Below are positions 8,216-16,279 of a stretch of DNA of 41,377 nucleotides, piece by piece (the stretch's first letter is position 1; each line of letters begins with the position of its first letter). The DNA is from a virus: IMG/VR virus record IMGVR_UViG_3300027762_000015, positions 1-41,377 of that record. The stretch is one strand, 5' to 3'. The translations under genes and the position numbers were made by a program. The notes under the pieces are model-generated. The model was not told the origin of the DNA. It did no database searches and saw only the letters and a program-made list of their open reading frames with translations.

Positions 8216-10147
8216 ATGAAAGAAAGTAAGACATGGGGTGAGAGACAATGCATCTTTAGGAGTTGCTTTAATGATGAAGCTACTGTTAGGGCTCAAGGTG
8301 GTGTACCTGTTGGATCTACTTTTGTTAATGGAACAGGTTTTATAGCAGGTAATGGTAGTTATATTACTTTTAACAGAAGACTTCCGAATGGAGTATATTC
8401 TATAAGGGCTAAGGTATTAAAAACATCTTTAGTATCTAGAGGATATGTTTTTGATTATAGGAATATAGGAATAGACGGTGTTGGACATTGTTATATTTCT
8501 GATACATCTGGAAGTTTAAGTGTTTCTAGCGGAACAAAATATGTTAATAATGTATTAAACGGATCTGTTGTAGCTGGTGTATGGTCGGAAATAGTAGTTA
8601 CAGGAATTACGATCACTAATGGTACTGGTAATACTCCTATTGTAATTGGTTCTTATGCTAATCTTCTTAGTTATCCATTAGGCGGTTATATAGAACTCTT
8701 TGAAATTTACAATTACACACTAACATCAGATGAAGTATCTAACCTATATAACAACTCAAGATACAGAGATGTAGGTCTGAATAAGGATGAACAGTTAGGT
8801 CCTGAGTTAGTTGTTGATGGTGGTTTTGATACTCCTGCAAGTTGGACTTGTTCTGCTGGATGGTCTGTATCTGGAAGTAAAGCAAATTATGATGATGTAA
8901 CTAATTCAACTGCTATAATAACTGCAGGTGGTATTAGTTTCACTGTTGGTAAAAGATATAAGATAACATATACTATTTCAGGACTTACTGCCGGTACTGC
9001 TGATTTCAGAATACAAAATCAAGCTCAAGTGTATTTTTTAGATGTGTTTGGAACAACTCTTAATAAGGCAAATGGTACCTATACGGAAATAGCATTATGT
9101 TTAGTTGCTGCAACAAATATTAGATTCAATGCTTATACTTCATCAGGTTCTGCATGGTCACTTGATAATCTCTCAATCAAAGAAGTTCTTGTTGAACGTA
9201 CACGTAAAATCCTTGATGTTGATGCTTGTTGTGGGATAAGGAATAAGTTGAGTGGGGATGTGTATGGTAGTGAATTAGTTCCATTATGGAATACTTATGC
9301 ATGGTGGACTACAGTTCAAGCGGGATGGTCATTTGTTGAAGGTGTTTCTGCAACTTGTAGTAGTGGTTCTCCTGTATTATATAAAGCTGCTGGTTGGACT
9401 AATGGAAAACGATATAGAATTATAATGACCATATCTGTAACTAGTGGTGGTATTACATTACCGTGGGATGGAGTTACTGGTGCAGCGAGTTATAGAACTA
9501 CATCTGGAACACATACAGTAGATTATATCGCAGGAGATGGTAAATTATACATTCATACAAATTTATTTGTTGGTACTATTACTGCGCTTTCAATTAAAGA
9601 AATAATTCCATCAGTAGTCAATACAGCAACTACAGTACAGAAGATCAATGATGTTAATGCTATGTCATTCAATGGTACTACAAGTAAAATTGATTGTGGT
9701 AGTTATGATGGGTTGGTTGGTGATAAGACTATTGTTGCTTGGATGAATCCAATAATAAAAGTATCAGGTTCAAATTTATATTTTTCTAATAATAAATTTG
9801 TATTTGGTTCTACTACGGGTAGTAAAACATTATTAGTTTATAGTGATGGTGCAACTGCTGCTTCTTCATCAGCCATAATAAATTATCGTAATTGGCAGTT
9901 GATTATAATTACTAGAACATTTACTGGAATTACAAATATTTATATTAATGGTATATTAAGTGGTACCGCTAATCAATCTTCTGGTACACCTGCTGTTGGG
10001 ACAGCAAATATTCATATAGGATTTAATCAATCAACAGGTCTATATTCAAAAGGTCTAATGGACAAAGTTCGTGTTGTTGATGGGATTTTAACCCCAGCCG
10101 AAATAAGTCAGATATATAGTAATGAACGTAGTAAATATTTAGTATAA
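8216..10147 (+). CDS. LamG-type carbohydrate-binding appendage protein
   Basis: 643 residues. An N-terminal LamG/concanavalin-like domain (about 1-185) closes with the typical LTSDEVSNLYNNSRY helix. Two carbohydrate-binding-module-like beta sandwiches follow, at about 195-325 (LGPELVVDGGFD to NLSIKEV) and about 345-465 (SELVPLWNTY to ALSIKEI). A second LamG domain (about 475-643) contains NAMSFNGTTSKIDCG and IYINGILSG and ends LTPAEISQIYSNERS. These folds bind glycans, so it is probably a receptor-binding protein for surface polysaccharide. The stop codon overlaps the next start (TAATG), and that neighbour has the same domain style, so the two look like a duplicated pair. Confidence 0.75.
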   Translation: MKESKTWGERQCIFRSCFNDEATVRAQGGVPVGSTFVNGTGFIAGNGSYITFNRRLPNGVYSIRAKVLKTSLVSRGYVFDYRNIGIDGVGHCYISDTSGSLSVSSGTKYVNNVLNGSVVAGVWSEIVVTGITITNGTGNTPIVIGSYANLLSYPLGGYIELFEIYNYTLTSDEVSNLYNNSRYRDVGLNKDEQLGPELVVDGGFDTPASWTCSAGWSVSGSKANYDDVTNSTAIITAGGISFTVGKRYKITYTISGLTAGTADFRIQNQAQVYFLDVFGTTLNKANGTYTEIALCLVAATNIRFNAYTSSGSAWSLDNLSIKEVLVERTRKILDVDACCGIRNKLSGDVYGSELVPLWNTYAWWTTVQAGWSFVEGVSATCSSGSPVLYKAAGWTNGKRYRIIMTISVTSGGITLPWDGVTGAASYRTTSGTHTVDYIAGDGKLYIHTNLFVGTITALSIKEIIPSVVNTATTVQKINDVNAMSFNGTTSKIDCGSYDGLVGDKTIVAWMNPIIKVSGSNLYFSNNKFVFGSTTGSKTLLVYSDGATAASSSAIINYRNWQLIIITRTFTGITNIYINGILSGTANQSSGTPAVGTANIHIGFNQSTGLYSKGLMDKVRVVDGILTPAEISQIYSNERSKYLV

Positions 10148-12801
10148 TGGCAAAAGTATATTCATCACAATATAGATTAGGTTCACTAGCTGATAAAGTT
10201 GATGGTTCAGTTGGGACTTTAACTAATGGTTCTTTTGTTAAAGGAGAAAAGGGACTTGCACTTAGATTTGATAGTACTGGTTATAATGTTATGGGTATGA
10301 AAATACCAGCAGGTAGTTCATATACTATTGTTGCTTATGCTAAACCTACTATACCAGCAAGTATTAATTATGCTGAAACAATTATTGGAAATGAATCTGG
10401 TGGTCCTTCTCAAGGAAGTTTTAAATTAGTATATGGTTGGTTAGTAAAAACGTGGACTTTTTACTATATTGATAGTGGTGTTGCAGCTAAGATATCAACA
10501 GTAACACTTAACTCTGATGGAAAATATACTTGTATTATATGTACTTATGATTCAACAACAAGAATAGGTACTATATATGTTAATAATTTGGCAGGAGTAT
10601 CAAGTACTGCACTTGCACATGACTGGATTTATCCTACTGCTTATTATCCGGAGATAGGTGCTAATAGAAGACAAGATGGAGGAAGAGAACAATATTTTGA
10701 AGGTGAAATTGCTTTATGTGATTTATATGATCATGTCTTTACAGAATCCGAACGTTCACAAGCATATAAGGACTTTCTCAACTCTCATCCTATAGAAGAT
10801 TGTAAGACTCCAGACTATCAGGCAATGAAGCCTACTGATCTTTCTATGGAGAAGGAGAATAAAATTATTGATATTGTTTCCGGATGGAATTTTATGGATG
10901 GTATCTGGGTAATAGCTACAGGATCAAGTTATATTACAGATAGTAATACTTTTGGAGCTAGTGGAGGTGGAGACGGTATTAAAAATCCAACTATTTTGTT
11001 TACGGTAGGAGTTACGTATAGAGTAAGAATGAGATTAAAAATTAATGTGGGAATTCAACTTAGTATTAGAGATTATACTGCTACAAATATATATTTGGTA
11101 ATTACTGGAACTGGAAATTATGAAACCATAGATACAACTTTTGTTGTTTCCGCTATAGCAACTAACGGATTTAGATTCAGATTGACTACTACATCAGTTG
11201 TTGATATTGATTACATGACTATTGAAGGTATATATGGTCTTGTAGCCGCATATAACTTCATACCTAATGGTAATACTGTTGTAGATATATCAGGCAATGC
11301 AAATCCAATTACTTTAGTAGGAAATCCTGTTAGTACTAAAGATGGAATAAGTCTTAATGGCTCTACAAATTATGGTACACTTACTAACCCACTACTTTCT
11401 AATGTATATAGTGTTGCTTTTACTATTATTCCAAAAAGTAACGGCACACTGGTTTTATTTGGTAACAATTCAAGTAGTACACAATTTTTGAGAATTTCTG
11501 CAGAGAATTCATTAGTTCATAGATTAACAACAGGCGGAAATGCAACGTGTAGTATTGCTTATAAAGTAGGTATTAAAAATACATTTGTTATAACAAGAAA
11601 TGGAACTACAACTCAGTATATATATGTTAATGGAATAAAATATACTATGACATTAGCCTCTAATGAGATATGGAGTGTTTCAAGGCTAGGAATAACAAGT
11701 AATATAACTGAACCTTATGTTTATAAAGGTGAATTTTGTGATCTAAGATTCTATAACAGGCAATTTACAGATCAAGAAGCTAAAGACTATCACAATCAAT
11801 TTGCTAAACGTATAACACTTCAAGAATCATTTAAAGATGAAGGTGCTGATGGTGTTAGTAAGGTTCCGAGTGGTTGGTCTAAGGTCAGTGGTACATGGAA
11901 GATTGGTGAACATCAGACATCATTAACTGAATATGCTCCGTTTGCATCTCTTACTCCAAGTAATGGATGGGCAAAAGTTGGTAGTACTTTTGTATATACC
12001 ACAAATGCCGCTCATTCTTATATCAGCAGGGTTACTTGTCTTACTACTGGTAAAAATTATAAATTAAGTTTTAGATGTGTTGCAAATCCTAATGGAACTG
12101 CTTTTAGAGCTTCGACAAGTTTAAACTATTCAGGAATCTTTTTTAATATGGTTCCAGTTGCAAATACTGTATATACATATCAAGGATCTGCATATGTAAC
12201 AACTGGTATTTCTTTACAATGTACAACTGGGGAACCATCTGGTCTTATAATAGATAATATTTCAGTTACAGAAATTCCCCCTCTTCCAACATTTACTAAT
12301 GGTACTAAATATCTTGAATGTGTTACTGCTGGTGTATTAGTAATACCAAGCAAACAAGCATATGGTACATGGGAATTTGATTGGTATAAAGGTGCTGATA
12401 GTAATGCATTACTTGTTTACTTAATTAATTCAAATGCTAAAGTTCCTGATAGTGCCATAGGTGCTTATCGTGCATATTTTACAAACGCAGAAAAATTTGA
12501 ATTTAGTAGACATAATTTAGCAGCACCAATTACACTACTTTCAACAGCAGCTGCATATCTAACTATTAATACTTGGTATAGAGTTAAAATAACTCGTACT
12601 CTTGCTGGTGTTTGGACTGCATATATAAAAGGTGGTGCATTTGGTAATAATACATGGACTACAATTTCTGTTGCTGGTGGTAGTGGCACTAATCCTGTTA
12701 CTGATAATACATATACTACGTCTGAATATATACTTGTTCAATCAACTGGTGCAGGAGATAGAGTTACTAATTTTGTTTTAAAAGAAGGAATAGAAGTATG
12801 A
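10147..12801 (+). CDS. Large LamG/CBM-like receptor-binding protein
   Basis: 884 residues, ending in TGA. Visible blocks are LamG-1 (about 1-220, closing FTESERSQAYKDFL), a CBM-like sandwich (about 240-380), LamG-2 (about 380-560, with SLNGSTNYGTL, IYVNGIKY and closing FTDQEAKDYHNQF), a second CBM-like sandwich (about 575-715, ending IDNISVTEI), and a third lectin-like sandwich (about 720-884, with GTWEFDWYKG and NTWYRVKITR). It has the architecture of the preceding gene with an extra domain. It starts inside that gene's stop codon, so translation is probably coupled. Role inferred: glycan recognition at the fibre tip. No glycosidase residues are recognisable. Confidence 0.72.
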   Translation: MAKVYSSQYRLGSLADKVDGSVGTLTNGSFVKGEKGLALRFDSTGYNVMGMKIPAGSSYTIVAYAKPTIPASINYAETIIGNESGGPSQGSFKLVYGWLVKTWTFYYIDSGVAAKISTVTLNSDGKYTCIICTYDSTTRIGTIYVNNLAGVSSTALAHDWIYPTAYYPEIGANRRQDGGREQYFEGEIALCDLYDHVFTESERSQAYKDFLNSHPIEDCKTPDYQAMKPTDLSMEKENKIIDIVSGWNFMDGIWVIATGSSYITDSNTFGASGGGDGIKNPTILFTVGVTYRVRMRLKINVGIQLSIRDYTATNIYLVITGTGNYETIDTTFVVSAIATNGFRFRLTTTSVVDIDYMTIEGIYGLVAAYNFIPNGNTVVDISGNANPITLVGNPVSTKDGISLNGSTNYGTLTNPLLSNVYSVAFTIIPKSNGTLVLFGNNSSSTQFLRISAENSLVHRLTTGGNATCSIAYKVGIKNTFVITRNGTTTQYIYVNGIKYTMTLASNEIWSVSRLGITSNITEPYVYKGEFCDLRFYNRQFTDQEAKDYHNQFAKRITLQESFKDEGADGVSKVPSGWSKVSGTWKIGEHQTSLTEYAPFASLTPSNGWAKVGSTFVYTTNAAHSYISRVTCLTTGKNYKLSFRCVANPNGTAFRASTSLNYSGIFFNMVPVANTVYTYQGSAYVTTGISLQCTTGEPSGLIIDNISVTEIPPLPTFTNGTKYLECVTAGVLVIPSKQAYGTWEFDWYKGADSNALLVYLINSNAKVPDSAIGAYRAYFTNAEKFEFSRHNLAAPITLLSTAAAYLTINTWYRVKITRTLAGVWTAYIKGGAFGNNTWTTISVAGGSGTNPVTDNTYTTSEYILVQSTGAGDRVTNFVLKEGIEV

Positions 12802-12835
12802 TACTAAATTTTTATTAGGTTTAAAATAATGGAGA
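12802..12835 (+). promoter_or_regulatory. AT-rich spacer before lysis cluster
   Basis: A 34-base gap between the last fibre gene and the lysis cluster, with TTTTTATTAGG and TTTAAAATAAT strings and a GGAGA just two bases before the ATG at 12836. The GGAG is one of the few Shine-Dalgarno-like strings in the window, though its spacing is unusually short. An upstream ATG at 12829 gives only a 15-codon ORF. It may hold a late promoter (inference). Confidence 0.2.
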
Positions 12836-13111
12836 ATGGAAAAGAAAACAAAAGATATGTGTACAGTACCAGATAGTGTATTAGCCACTCTACAGAAAGA
12901 TATAGCTGAGATTAAAGTTGCACTTTTGGGGAACGAGTATAATCCAGAAGGTGGTTTACTTTGTCGTACGACAGAGCTTGAAAGGGACTTTGAAAAACTT
13001 AAGGCAAAGTATGAAAAAACTATGGCATATGCTATGGGAGCTGCTGCTGGTGTATCTATAGTAATTAGCATTACTGAATTTATCTTAGTGCAGTGGGTTT
13101 TTAAGCAGTAA
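12836..13111 (+). CDS. Holin-like protein, coiled coil plus membrane anchor
   Basis: 91 residues. Residues 10-65 are heptad-like and charged (LQKDIAEIKVALLG, TELERDFEKLKAKYEKT), predicting a coiled coil. Residues about 67-88 form one membrane span (YAMGAAAGVSIVISITEFILV). This layout, with a short C-terminal tail, matches small haemolysin XhlA-like or accessory holin proteins. It directly precedes the amidase (11-base gap), which supports a lysis role: permitting or timing endolysin access to peptidoglycan. An alternative is a membrane-tethered regulator of the amidase. Confidence 0.6.
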   Translation: MEKKTKDMCTVPDSVLATLQKDIAEIKVALLGNEYNPEGGLLCRTTELERDFEKLKAKYEKTMAYAMGAAAGVSIVISITEFILVQWVFKQ

Positions 13112-13122
13112 AGTGTTATAAC

Positions 13123-13560
13123 ATGGATATAGTATTGCATTGTAGTGCAAGTAAGTTTGGGAACGCTGCACTCATAGACAGTTGGCATCGTGAACGGGGA
13201 TTTACTATGATTGGGTATCATTATGTTATACTCAACGGGTGGATAGGTTCCAAGAAATATCACAAATGGTTTGATGGTGCTATTGAAACAGGCAGACCTA
13301 TAGATGATGATAAGGATTTTGAATGGGATGAAATAGGCGCACACACGCTAGGTCATAATGGTAGTGTAGGTATATGCATCATAGGTGATAGTAATTCATT
13401 TACTGAAAAACAAATTGAATCAGTAGAGTTACTACTTAACGTTTTAAAGAAACAGTTTGGTGATATTAAAGTATATCAACATTCAAACTTTGATCCTGTT
13501 AATAAACCTTGGTGTGCAGGTTTAAGTAAAGAACAAATGGAAGAATTTAATAATTTATAA
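13123..13560 (+). CDS. N-acetylmuramoyl-L-alanine amidase (endolysin)
   Basis: 145 residues, the length of a T7-lysozyme-type Amidase_2 domain without a cell-wall-binding module. Zinc ligands are recognisable as H6 (LHCSAS), H120 (YQHSNFDP) and C131 (KPWCAG). The catalytic Tyr/Lys pair fits Y32 (GYHYVI) and K128. The GAHTLGHNGSVGICIIGD block (about 72-89) is the usual core strand region. The reaction is hydrolysis of the amide bond between MurNAc and L-alanine in peptidoglycan. There is no signal peptide, so export would depend on a holin; holin-like genes flank it on both sides. Its stop overlaps the next start (TAATG). Confidence 0.93.
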   Translation: MDIVLHCSASKFGNAALIDSWHRERGFTMIGYHYVILNGWIGSKKYHKWFDGAIETGRPIDDDKDFEWDEIGAHTLGHNGSVGICIIGDSNSFTEKQIESVELLLNVLKKQFGDIKVYQHSNFDPVNKPWCAGLSKEQMEEFNNL

Positions 13561-13805
13561 TGAAACTGTTACAAGGATTTATTCCAAATGGGAGAAGTAG
13601 AGCAAAACTTACAATCGCTTGTTTGATTGCTAACTTTGCTATTGCTATAGTGGGTATAATTTTAAAATCAGATATGTCAGATATTGGCACTGGTTTAGCT
13701 CTTCTTAACGCCCCACTATATACGTATATATTAGGTCAATCAATACGACCTTCTAAAATAGAAGAGGTAGATAATAATAATTTAAATAAAGATAAAAATG
13801 AGTAG
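13560..13805 (+). CDS. Two-span membrane protein, probable holin
   Basis: 81 residues. Two hydrophobic segments are visible at about residues 16-35 (LTIACLIANFAIAIVGIIL) and 41-61 (IGTGLALLNAPLYTYILG), with a hydrophilic, Asn/Lys-rich C-terminal tail. Short two-span proteins with a charged tail right after an endolysin gene are classic class II holin candidates, which permeabilise the inner membrane. It starts in the stop codon of the amidase gene and its end overlaps the next gene by eight bases. Confidence 0.6.
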   Translation: MKLLQGFIPNGRSRAKLTIACLIANFAIAIVGIILKSDMSDIGTGLALLNAPLYTYILGQSIRPSKIEEVDNNNLNKDKNE

Positions 13806-14457
13806 AATTAAACAAATTAAAGAGGGTTTATTAAATAAGCTTGTCTGGACTACACAGAATAATGTTAAAGCTAAATTAAGCTTTGATGGTACTGTGTTTG
13901 AAACAGATAAGGCTTTAAGGTTACCTGATGGTAGTGCGGCAGCTCCTTCGCTATCTTTTGATAGTAATCATTTCTGTGGTATTTTTTCAACTAGTAACTG
14001 TGTGAATTTTTCTACAGCTGGTTGTGAAAGGGTTATCATAGATGGTCAAGGTGATATTGACATATTTGGTGGAAGAGGTATAGAAGGTGGTCCTGCTGCT
14101 TTAGGTGGTTTTTGGGCACAGTTTGCCCCATTAGCAACTACAGATGATATTGCTGGTAATGTGGGTGGGGCTATTCCTATTACTACTTTTTGTACTACAA
14201 TTAGTTCAGATGCAGGTGGGGATGCTTTCACATTAGCAGACGGTCAAGTGTATGGTCAATTAAAGAAGATACATTTTTATGTAGATGGTGGTGGTGATGC
14301 AGTTGTTACTGGTAAATTTGGTACAGCAGGAACTAGCACTACTCTTACTTTTTCAGATGCTGGTGAATATGCATTGTTATGTTGGAATGGTACTGGTTGG
14401 GTGGCATTAGAATTATATAGTGTTATAACTGTTGCACACAGACCTGCTATTACATAG
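13798..14457 (+). CDS. Fibre-like structural protein inside lysis cluster
   Basis: 219 residues. The N-terminus is charged (SRIKQIKEGLLNKLVWTT). Fibre-style sequence follows (ALRLPDGSAAAPSLSFDSN, GIFSTSNCVNFSTAGCERV), then a beta-rich C-terminal domain with two FYVDGGGDAVV-like strands. The SAAAPSLSFDS...GIF pattern is frequent in tail fibres just before C-terminal chaperone or tip domains. It ends in TAG. It overlaps the holin-like gene by eight bases and is followed two bases later by a spanin-like gene, so a structural gene sits inside the lysis cluster. Probable tail tip or capsid decoration protein. Confidence 0.6.
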   Translation: MSRIKQIKEGLLNKLVWTTQNNVKAKLSFDGTVFETDKALRLPDGSAAAPSLSFDSNHFCGIFSTSNCVNFSTAGCERVIIDGQGDIDIFGGRGIEGGPAALGGFWAQFAPLATTDDIAGNVGGAIPITTFCTTISSDAGGDAFTLADGQVYGQLKKIHFYVDGGGDAVVTGKFGTAGTSTTLTFSDAGEYALLCWNGTGWVALELYSVITVAHRPAIT

Positions 14458-14459
14458 AT

Positions 14460-15122
14460 ATGAGTAAAATACAAACATATTTAATTGCTGGTGCAATTAC
14501 AGTATTGTTGGGTTTAGGTTTTTGGGCCGGGTGGAAATCCCACTCGGCTTTAAAACCGTGTCCTATTATTACAACAGATACTATAACTATACCTGATACT
14601 AATTGGTATCACTTAGAAGATTCTTTAGAGTTAAATATAAAGAATTTAAAAGCTCAAGTTTATTACTGGAAGAATCATCGTGATACAATTGTGTTGCCGG
14701 GTGATAGTGTTCTTATCCCAGCAGATGTTGATACGGCTGCTATATTGAAAGATTATTTTGCTATTTATAAATATGGATGGGCAAAACAAGACTCTAATAT
14801 TAGTATAGTAGATTCTGTTACTGTAACGCAGAATACTCCTATTGCACACAACATAGATTACAAATTAAATAAACCATTTACCACAATTATAAATAATGTG
14901 GATAATAGTATAAGCTACAATAATTATTTACAGTTTGGCGTTGGTCTACCTGTGTATAGAATTAAAGCTGATAGTACTGAATCTGTTAATTTAAATAATA
15001 TTAGATTAGAGTTAACATACGTATTTAAAAAAGGTTATGCCGGAATAGATTGGCAACCAAATACAAATACTATAGAGGCTAGACTAGGTACTACGATATT
15101 AAAATTTAAAAATAAGAAGTAA
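14460..15122 (+). CDS. Membrane-anchored periplasmic protein, possible inner-membrane spanin
   Basis: 220 residues. One N-terminal membrane span (about 6-25, TYLIAGAITVLLGLGFWAG) has a short basic N-terminus, leaving about 190 residues in the periplasm. A helical, Asp/Tyr-rich middle (DTITIPDTNWYHLEDSLEL, then LKAQVYYWKNHRDTI) is followed by PADVDTAAILKDYFAIYKYGW and a beta-rich end. Membrane-anchored proteins with this DVDTAAIL-D-Y phrase are common beside lysis genes in Bacteroidetes phages. An Rz-like role, linking inner and outer membrane at lysis, is inferred from topology and location. No outer-membrane lipoprotein partner was found. Its stop overlaps the next start (TAATG). Confidence 0.5.
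   Translation: MSKIQTYLIAGAITVLLGLGFWAGWKSHSALKPCPIITTDTITIPDTNWYHLEDSLELNIKNLKAQVYYWKNHRDTIVLPGDSVLIPADVDTAAILKDYFAIYKYGWAKQDSNISIVDSVTVTQNTPIAHNIDYKLNKPFTTIINNVDNSISYNNYLQFGVGLPVYRIKADSTESVNLNNIRLELTYVFKKGYAGIDWQPNTNTIEARLGTTILKFKNKK
14517..14557 (+). other. Long intragenic RNA hairpin
   Basis: Inside the spanin-like gene, a 9-base arm GCCGGGTGG (14526-14534) pairs with CCACTCGGC (14540-14548) around a 5-base loop, with one G-U pair. Outer arms GGTTTT (14517-14522) and AAAACC (14552-14557) extend it across a short bulge that could form two more G-U pairs. This is by far the most GC-rich stem I noticed in an AT-rich sequence. The downstream tract is not a T-run, so it is not a classical intrinsic terminator. 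Confidence 0.55.
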
Positions 15123-15811
15123 TGACTTTTGTAACTCTTAATACTATAATAACAGATATATTAAATATATTAAGGCAATCTAATGTTGCTGATACAGAAA
15201 CTATATCTAAACGTAGAATAGAAGATAAGATTCATCAGGTTAGGGCCTTATTACTAAAACGAGATTTAGATAAAGGTAAGAAGCCTAACCCTGATTATAT
15301 ACAAGAAATTGGTAATTTAAAACTCGAGAAGGTAGAATTAGCAGGGGATGATATTACTTCTTACGGTGTAGAGACTGGTACGTATATTTATAGGACTGCA
15401 TTAGAAATACCTAAAACCCTTGATTTAAATTATGCATCTGGTTTCATGTATGTAGGTACTCCAGTGGGTGATGAGATACAGTTTATTCCTGAAGGTAGGT
15501 CTAGGTGGCAGAGGTACAAAAAATATACACCGTCTGATAAGATGGCATTTCTAAGAGATAACAGATTATATATTATTAACCCAGAGGCAATACAGTTTAT
15601 TACAGTTCGTGGTGTGTTTGAGATCCCTTCTGAGGTTAGTAGATTTGTGAATCCTATTACAGATCAACCTTATTTTGATTATGATTCTAAATATCCGATA
15701 CCAATAAACATGTTATCAGATTTAAAGAACCTAGTTATACAATCTGAATTTAAAGTAGAATTATCAACACAGGCTGATGTTACAAATGACTCAGCAAACA
15801 ATCCACAGTAA
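15122..15811 (+). CDS. Head-tail connector (ring-like) protein, crAss-like
   Basis: 229 residues. The N-terminal helical part contains SKRRIEDKIHQVRALLLKRD followed by KKPNPDYIQEIGNLKLEKVE. This K-x-P-N-P-D-Y-I-Q phrase recurs in crAss-like structural proteins next to the muzzle gene. A beta-rich centre (about 75-175, with IEIPKTL-type strands and GRSRWQRYKKYTPSD) and a Pro-rich segment near 190-200 follow. By gene order (three small genes before the muzzle gene) I infer one of the rings stacked below the portal. Which ring it is cannot be told from sequence. It starts in the preceding stop codon. Confidence 0.62.
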   Translation: MTFVTLNTIITDILNILRQSNVADTETISKRRIEDKIHQVRALLLKRDLDKGKKPNPDYIQEIGNLKLEKVELAGDDITSYGVETGTYIYRTALEIPKTLDLNYASGFMYVGTPVGDEIQFIPEGRSRWQRYKKYTPSDKMAFLRDNRLYIINPEAIQFITVRGVFEIPSEVSRFVNPITDQPYFDYDSKYPIPINMLSDLKNLVIQSEFKVELSTQADVTNDSANNPQ

Positions 15812-16276
15812 ATGTTTTTTTCCAGAGGCAAAAATAAAGTACAGGATCTTCATAACTTGAAGGACTCTTATGTACATTACATAGATAATTTAGATGATAA
15901 TAAAACTTATGAGGTGGGGTATGAATTATACAGAAGTATTATAAGTAGATATTATAAATTATTAATGTTTGAAATATTACATGGATATGAATTTCGTTTA
16001 CCGTTTGGGTTTGGTTATATGAATATTATTAAGCGTAAAGTTAATATACATTCTTTAACTAGATTTGGTATAGATTGGACAGAGAGTGTTAAGAACAAGA
16101 AAGTTATATATTATTTAAATTCTCATTCTAAAAGTTATATATATAGGTTTAAATGGGCGAAGGAGACATCTAAAATCCCTAATCTGTATTTCTATAAGTT
16201 TGTTGCGTCTAGGGAAAACAAACGTGAACTAGCACGTATAATTAAAAATCGTGAATGTGATTTTTTTGAAGGATAA
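15812..16276 (+). CDS. Small basic connector-region protein, crAss-like
   Basis: 154 residues starting directly after the preceding stop. It is very basic and aromatic, with many Tyr, Arg and Lys, for example YELYRSIISRYYKLLMFEIL, LPFGFGYMNIIKRKVN and SYIYRFKWAKE. There is no membrane span and no enzyme motif. Its place between two connector-like genes, and a basic surface suited to contact with DNA in the channel, suggest a head-tail adaptor or assembly factor. Proteins of this outline are conserved in the same place in crAss-like phages, to my recollection. Confidence 0.55.
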   Translation: MFFSRGKNKVQDLHNLKDSYVHYIDNLDDNKTYEVGYELYRSIISRYYKLLMFEILHGYEFRLPFGFGYMNIIKRKVNIHSLTRFGIDWTESVKNKKVIYYLNSHSKSYIYRFKWAKETSKIPNLYFYKFVASRENKRELARIIKNRECDFFEG

Positions 16277-16279
16277 ATT

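Noticed and set aside
8216-12801. Diversity-generating retroelement variable region in the LamG genes
   Set aside because: No reverse transcriptase and no template-like near-duplicate with A-specific changes was seen in the window. One could lie outside, but nothing here supports it.
12829-12876. ATG at 12829 as the start of the first lysis gene
   Set aside because: It is in another frame and reaches a stop after 15 codons. The 12836 start gives the 91-residue coiled-coil membrane protein.
12778-13344. 188-residue open frame on the minus strand
   Set aside because: It lies opposite the holin-like and amidase genes, which have clear motifs, and its sequence has no recognisable domain. It is a shadow frame.
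14517-14557. Intrinsic terminator
   Set aside because: The hairpin is inside a coding frame and is followed by TTTAAAACC rather than a T-run.
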